Source: Porogramme epimiltina | Lineage: Eukaryota > Basidiomycota > Agaricomycetes > Polyporales > Polyporaceae | DNA: 49,833 nt | Direction of reading: 5' to 3' | NCBI GenBank assembly: GCA_900155495.1 | Contig: FTLJ01000351.1 | Location: 1-49,833, forward strand | Shown here: positions 45,777 through 49,833 of the stretch, piece by piece | Layout: each line of letters opens with the position of its first letter | Position numbering within the stretch: position 1 is the stretch's first letter | Notes under the pieces: model-generated | What the model was told of the DNA's origin: nothing | Seen by the model: only the letters and a program-made list of their open reading frames with translations | The model's database searches: none | Program-made: the position numbers and the translations under genes

Positions 45777-47041
45777 ATGTCCGCGACGCTCGCGCAGCCG
45801 TGCGGGGAGTGCTGCTTCCGCAGCCCGCGAATCGCGCACTCGGGGACGCCGCGTGGGGCGTTTGAGGTGATTGGCGGGGTGTCGACGTACGTCGTGCGCC
45901 CCGCGCTGGAGTCGGAGGGCGTGCAGGACGCTGAGGTGCCGCGGAAGGTCATCTTGTTCTTCTCGGACGTGTTTGGGGTTACGTATGTCAACTCGAAGCT
46001 CGCGATGGACTATTGGGCAGACAACGGTGCGTGGTCGGCTAGTTAGGTGGGAGAGTGTGGGAGGGGACGGAAGGGGTGGATAGAGGGAGCTTACGTTCGC
46101 GAATCGGAAGGCTTCCTCGTCCTGGGAGTGGACTACTTCCAGGGGGACTCGTGCGACAACTACCGCGACCAGGTCGGGTGGGACAAGGTGGCGTGGGTGT
46201 CGGGGATGCGCAAGTCGGCCGCGCCGCTCGTGCCACCGTGGTTGGCCGCCGTACGTGAGCTGTACGGTAAGCCGTGCACGTTCGTTCCACAAGTGCGGAA
46301 GGGAGTTTGACGTGTGTGGTCTGCTGTCAGAGAAACCTGGAACGAGGTTCTTTACTGTCGGTGGGTGGTTCTGTGCGCCCTAGGACGGCTTTTGCCTGGG
46401 ATAACGGGTCGGATAGGCTATTGCTTTGGTGCTCCATACGTGATGCAACTACTTGCGAGCGACTGGGTTACGGCAGGTAAGTGGTGAACGAGGGTAAGAC
46501 AGTGTGGAGCACTGAATACCTCCCGTTAGGCGGATTTGCCCATCCCGCCTTCCTGGACGAAGATCACTTCCACAATGTGAAGAGTACGTAATCGATCTCA
46601 TCCACTTTGGGTCTTCTGTGGCTGGAGACTCGCAGTGGGCTCATCTTCCTTCGTTTTTCTGTCAGAACCACTCCTGCTCTCTTGCCCCGGTGTGTCCTTT
46701 TTCCTAATTATGCCGCGACGGATACTGAGGTGGGAGTATCCTGGCAGAGGACGACTTTACGTTCCCGCTCGACGCCCGTCGCAAGGCAGAAGAGATCCTC
46801 ATTTCGCACTCGGCGACCTACTTCTTCCAAGTCTTCAGCGGTGCGACTCACGGGTTCGCGACACGTCCGGATCCGGAGCTGAAAGCGGAGAGTGAGTAGC
46901 TCTGTTCAAGCACATATAATGGGCGTACAACTCACTGGACTGCTTTGATTTGGGTGGACATTGGTGTTGGGAATAGGGTGGGCGAAAGAAGAGAGTGCGC
47001 GGTCGATGATGAATTGGTTCAACCACCACGCGGAAGCTTGA
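45777..47041 (+). CDS. Dienelactone hydrolase family protein, copy 2
   Basis: Eight exons: 45777-46026, 46111-46266, 46331-46360, 46417-46476, 46530-46583, 46666-46689, 46748-46891, 46977-47041; 260 residues. Exons 2, 4, 5, 6 and 7 match copy 1 exactly in length (156, 60, 54, 24, 144 nt), so the two are tandem duplicates. The elbow is the canonical GYCFG; Asp in EDDFTFPLDARRK and His in THGFATR complete the triad. N-terminus GECCFRSP and HSGTPRG are shared. Cytosolic esterase/lactonase by family; substrate unknown. The copies are well diverged, which points to an old duplication. Confidence 0.9.
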
Positions 47042-47628
47042 GAATAATTGCATTGTGGGTGTTGTAGAACACGTAAGATAAGGAGAGTAATTTGACGGGT
47101 TCAAGAGCTTTTATGTATATGTCAAGTACATTGCGACGACCTACCATAGCCGTGGCCTGCATGACAAGTCAATGTTGCCAGAGTGGAATGATCATGATGG
47201 GCGGAAGACTTGTCGCGACGAGGAGTCGAACCCTGGCCCAATCGATTTGCCGTTTTGGCTTCCGGCGGTCCGCCATCCGGCCGGACGCATCTTACCATTT
47301 CAGGAAAGCTCGCGCCGCGAAGGCGGCCACCCTCGACGCCGAGGACGGCGCGCAGGCTAGAGGATTCCGAGGAGCCCTCTCCTCGTCTCTGATCGCCACT
47401 CCCCCACCCTCCACGCTTCACTTGATCCCCCTTCCGCCCTGAATCTGTCGCTGCACCGCCGACAAACCACACGCCGGACCTTCCTGGATCCAATCGTCAG
47501 ACACCTGCCGTCCGGCCAGTGTCCTCTGGCACCTTCCCTTCCCCCGCACTCGAAGCAGGCCACCCCGCCTCACCTTCTCCCATCTTCCGTCCCCCATCTC
47601 CCCCGACGTCTCCGAACACAAACACGCG
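47042..47628. other. Spacer between DLH copy 2 and ATG101
   Basis: No gene recognised. A TTCGAA-type patch at 47220-47240 resembles a tRNA T-arm in reverse but lacks the rest of a cloverleaf. The right half is C-rich, as in promoters of this region. Confidence 0.5.
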
Positions 47629-49047
47629 ATGAACGCCGGACATCCCACCATTACGATCGACCTGGTGCGTCCCCCACTGTCCCCCTCCGTGTGTGCTCCG
47701 GGCGGCGGCTCACCGGCGCGGGACCAGCCAGGTGCTCGACAGGCTGCAGACGAAGGAGGTCCTGCGTGCAGTGCTGCATTCAATCCTATACCATAGGTTG
47801 TTCGGGACTGTGCGCCCGCTAACGTTCGATGTGTTGGACGTCACGATGGTGTGTCGTTTTCGTGAGGACATGAGCTCGTGGTCCGGGGAGGTATTCGGGG
47901 AAGGGGGAGGGGGGAAGCGGGGAGGCGGTGCAAAGGGTGCTGGTGAGGGGAGGACAGTGGCTGCGACTACGGATGGGGGACGGCGGGAGGGACAGATGCA
48001 GGACGCAGATGAGCGGATGCTGATGCACGGCGCGTTACGCACAGCCGGGCGTGGACGATGACAGCATACGCAAGCAGGTCGATGAGAAGGTCGATGCATT
48101 CTGGAGGGGCGTTGAGGGCGGTGCGAACAAACGCGGGCAGGTCCGTCCCCATCCTCGAGGCTGCTGGGGTCTGGCTGACGCTCTGTTTTCCTCTCCCTTT
48201 GTCGTTCTGGCCTTGGCGGCGTTCTCTTCGGTCCCCGTGCGCCCACGCAATCCCCGCGCCTGCCTCTGCCCGCCCATAGATCACGGTGACGCTCTCGGAG
48301 AAGCGCCCCCGTAAGGGGTGGCTTTTTTCTGGCTTTTCAGGCGAGGTGCGCCGCCTTCCTCTCTGTCCCCCCGCGGCGATACGCACGAGCGCGGGCGTTG
48401 GGCGGCGGGACGTGGACGGTCTCGCGCTGCGGTCACGGAGTCCGTGGGCGATGTGGGGATGGCCTTCTGTGTCGCGCCACAGCGCCGCAGCGCGGCCCGA
48501 CTGCCACGCCCACCACTGACTCGCTTCCCGCGTCCATTACGCCCGTCCGTGTGGTCCGTCTGCCGATGCGCCGCGCACTGAGCTGACTGCCATCGCAGGA
48601 GGAAGTGCCCTGGGAGCAATGGTCCGCCTCCCCGCCCTCCCCGCTTCGCGTACGCGGATGCTGAGCGACCCCGCAGGATTATCAACGCTGAGATCCGCCA
48701 GCCATCAGAGAGAGGTACGCGCCGCGACCCCCTCTATTCTCTCCCACTCCCCTGGGCACGCACGTACCCCCTCCCCCCCCTTCCCCGCAGCTTCTTTCGC
48801 TCGGAACTCTATCACCAGACGAGATGTAATGAAGCCGGCACGCACGCGCTGACGCCCATCTCGCGCAGACCGACAGAAGTTTAACGCAGAGCTGGCGGGG
48901 ACGCTCACGAAGAGCCTGCAGGTGATGCTCGCCCACGCCTCGTCTGAGCGCGGCCGCGCCGCGGTGCCCCTCATCACGGACGCGTCGAGCATATCGCCCT
49001 TTCCGATCAAGATTGCCGTGACTGTGGGCGGGGTGGTGGTCGCGTAG
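47629..49047 (+). CDS. ATG101: Autophagy protein Atg101
   Basis: Seven exons: 47629-47664, 47732-47848, 48045-48140, 48280-48345, 48599-48621, 48677-48714, 48869-49047; 184 residues. The HORMA-type fold is recognised by VLRAVLHSILYHRLFG, RPLTFDVLDVTM, the VDEKVDAFW helix, the finger-like KGWLFSGFSGE followed by EEVPWEQW, and the C-terminal ISPFPIKIAV. Atg101 pairs with Atg13 and stabilises the Atg1/ULK initiation complex; it occurs in basidiomycetes, fission yeast and animals but not in budding yeast, which use Atg31/Atg29 instead. The MNAGHPTITIDL start is short but in frame. Introns 2 (196 bp) and 4 (253 bp) are long for this window. Confidence 0.92.
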
Positions 49048-49833
49048 CGTCCGTGGCGTGCGCCGGTGGGCGGACCAGGGGGGAGGCTGGGGGCGCACGG
49101 AGGCGGAACTGGAACTGTATGTGTGGGATGCAGCAGCAACGGCTGGTGAGTGACGCGCGCCGCCTGGCACTGTGCGAACGCGCTGACCGCAACGATCAGG
49201 CAGGAAGAGGCAGGACGCGTCGCGGGGAGGATCGCGCGCTCGTGATTGTCGTGTTCACAGGGGTGTGTATAATTAAAGCCAACTTTGAGTGTATCTCTCG
49301 CTTCGCCGCTCCCCACGAAGTGCACAGCGTCGGGCTTCGGGCGTTCGTGGGACGTGGGACGGCCAGGCACGGCGGCCCCGGAGGCGGCCCCATATGCGCA
49401 TTCGAACCCACCGGGCGGGGCCTCGCGTCGTCTGCGGGCCCGCGGGAGCCCTCGCCGCGGCCGGGGAGGGGGGACGGGGGGGAGGGGCGCGGGACGGGAG
49501 AACGTTGGATCATTTTGGTAGGTGGTTCTGGGGCGCTTGATGGGGGGCGGGCGCCTGTGAGTTCCAATGGGGGCGGTTAAAGGACGAACGTGCGCGGGCA
49601 GACGAGGACGGGGCCGACGCCTTCCCTCGGACGACCACCGAGCGCGTTCCCTTGGCCGTCTGGCCGCGCTCCCTGTGTGCGCGCGTGAACTGCGCATCCG
49701 ACGGCCGTACCTGTGCACCCCCCCGGGCCCCCCTACCCTCCCCCTTCTGCGCCCAGAGCGCCGCCCGCCCAGGTCCGCGCACTCCGTCTGACTTGGGAGA
49801 GGGCAGCCCTTCCTCCGCGACGCGCTCCCTATA
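49048..49833. other. Right-edge region, no supported gene
   Basis: GC-rich sequence with many stop-poor frames on both strands. It contains a G-run cluster at about 49462-49498. No motif or splice-consistent model was found; a neighbouring gene may begin beyond the window. Confidence 0.5.

Noticed and set aside
47200..47260. Reverse-strand TTCGACTCC followed by a possible acceptor end, tRNA-like
   Set aside because: The complementary 5' acceptor strand is absent within tRNA distance and the T-stem has a mismatch.
1..49833. CRISPR arrays, rRNA genes, prokaryotic operons
   Set aside because: No regularly spaced repeat arrays or rRNA-like stretches were seen, and the gene structure is spliced fungal throughout.

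Overview
The window is nuclear DNA of a filamentous basidiomycete, most likely a mushroom-forming Agaricomycete. Genes carry many short introns (mostly 48-90 bp, GT/AG with CTNAY-type branch points), coding DNA is GC-rich, and the families fit: a long divergent G-alpha, tandem P450s with basidiomycete motifs, an F-box/LRR-type protein, an ISWI remodeller, an epsin and Atg101. No prokaryotic, viral or organellar gene was recognised. All gene models below were joined by hand at splice sites that keep the reading frame.

Layout. 1-3052 (+): 5'-truncated G-alpha with an unusual active site. 3053-5383: convergent intergenic DNA. 5384-11686 (-): two 14-exon, 555-residue MFS transporters in tandem. 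12850-14600 (-): an unknown protein with one N-terminal membrane segment and an acidic low-complexity tail. 14760-29040: a segment of 4.5-5 kb repeated three times. Each unit carries an intact 11-exon, 505-residue cytochrome P450 (17333-19435, 21883-23986, 26874-28981, all +), a decaying unidentified gene, and a short conserved coding-like block ending just before the P450 promoter. 29625-34121 (+): ISWI-type chromatin remodeller. 34122-36799: mostly empty. 36800-38730 (-): F-box-like/LRR-type protein. 38731-41496: empty divergent spacer. 41497-43317 (+): epsin. 43990-45210 and 45777-47041 (+): two dienelactone-hydrolase-family enzymes. 47629-49047 (+): Atg101. The rest of the right edge is GC-rich and without a supported gene.

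How the genes relate. The left-central 24 kb (MFS pair plus P450 trio) looks like a rapidly duplicating accessory block; transporter and oxidase neighbours suggest a small metabolic neighbourhood, but no backbone synthase is present, so this is only a hypothesis. The right half (ISWI, epsin, Atg101) is core cell-biology machinery with a twin hydrolase pair between. The most novel signals are the co-duplicated unidentified sequences between the P450s, above all the 36-codon block that stays open in all three copies, and the G-alpha that lacks the catalytic glutamine.
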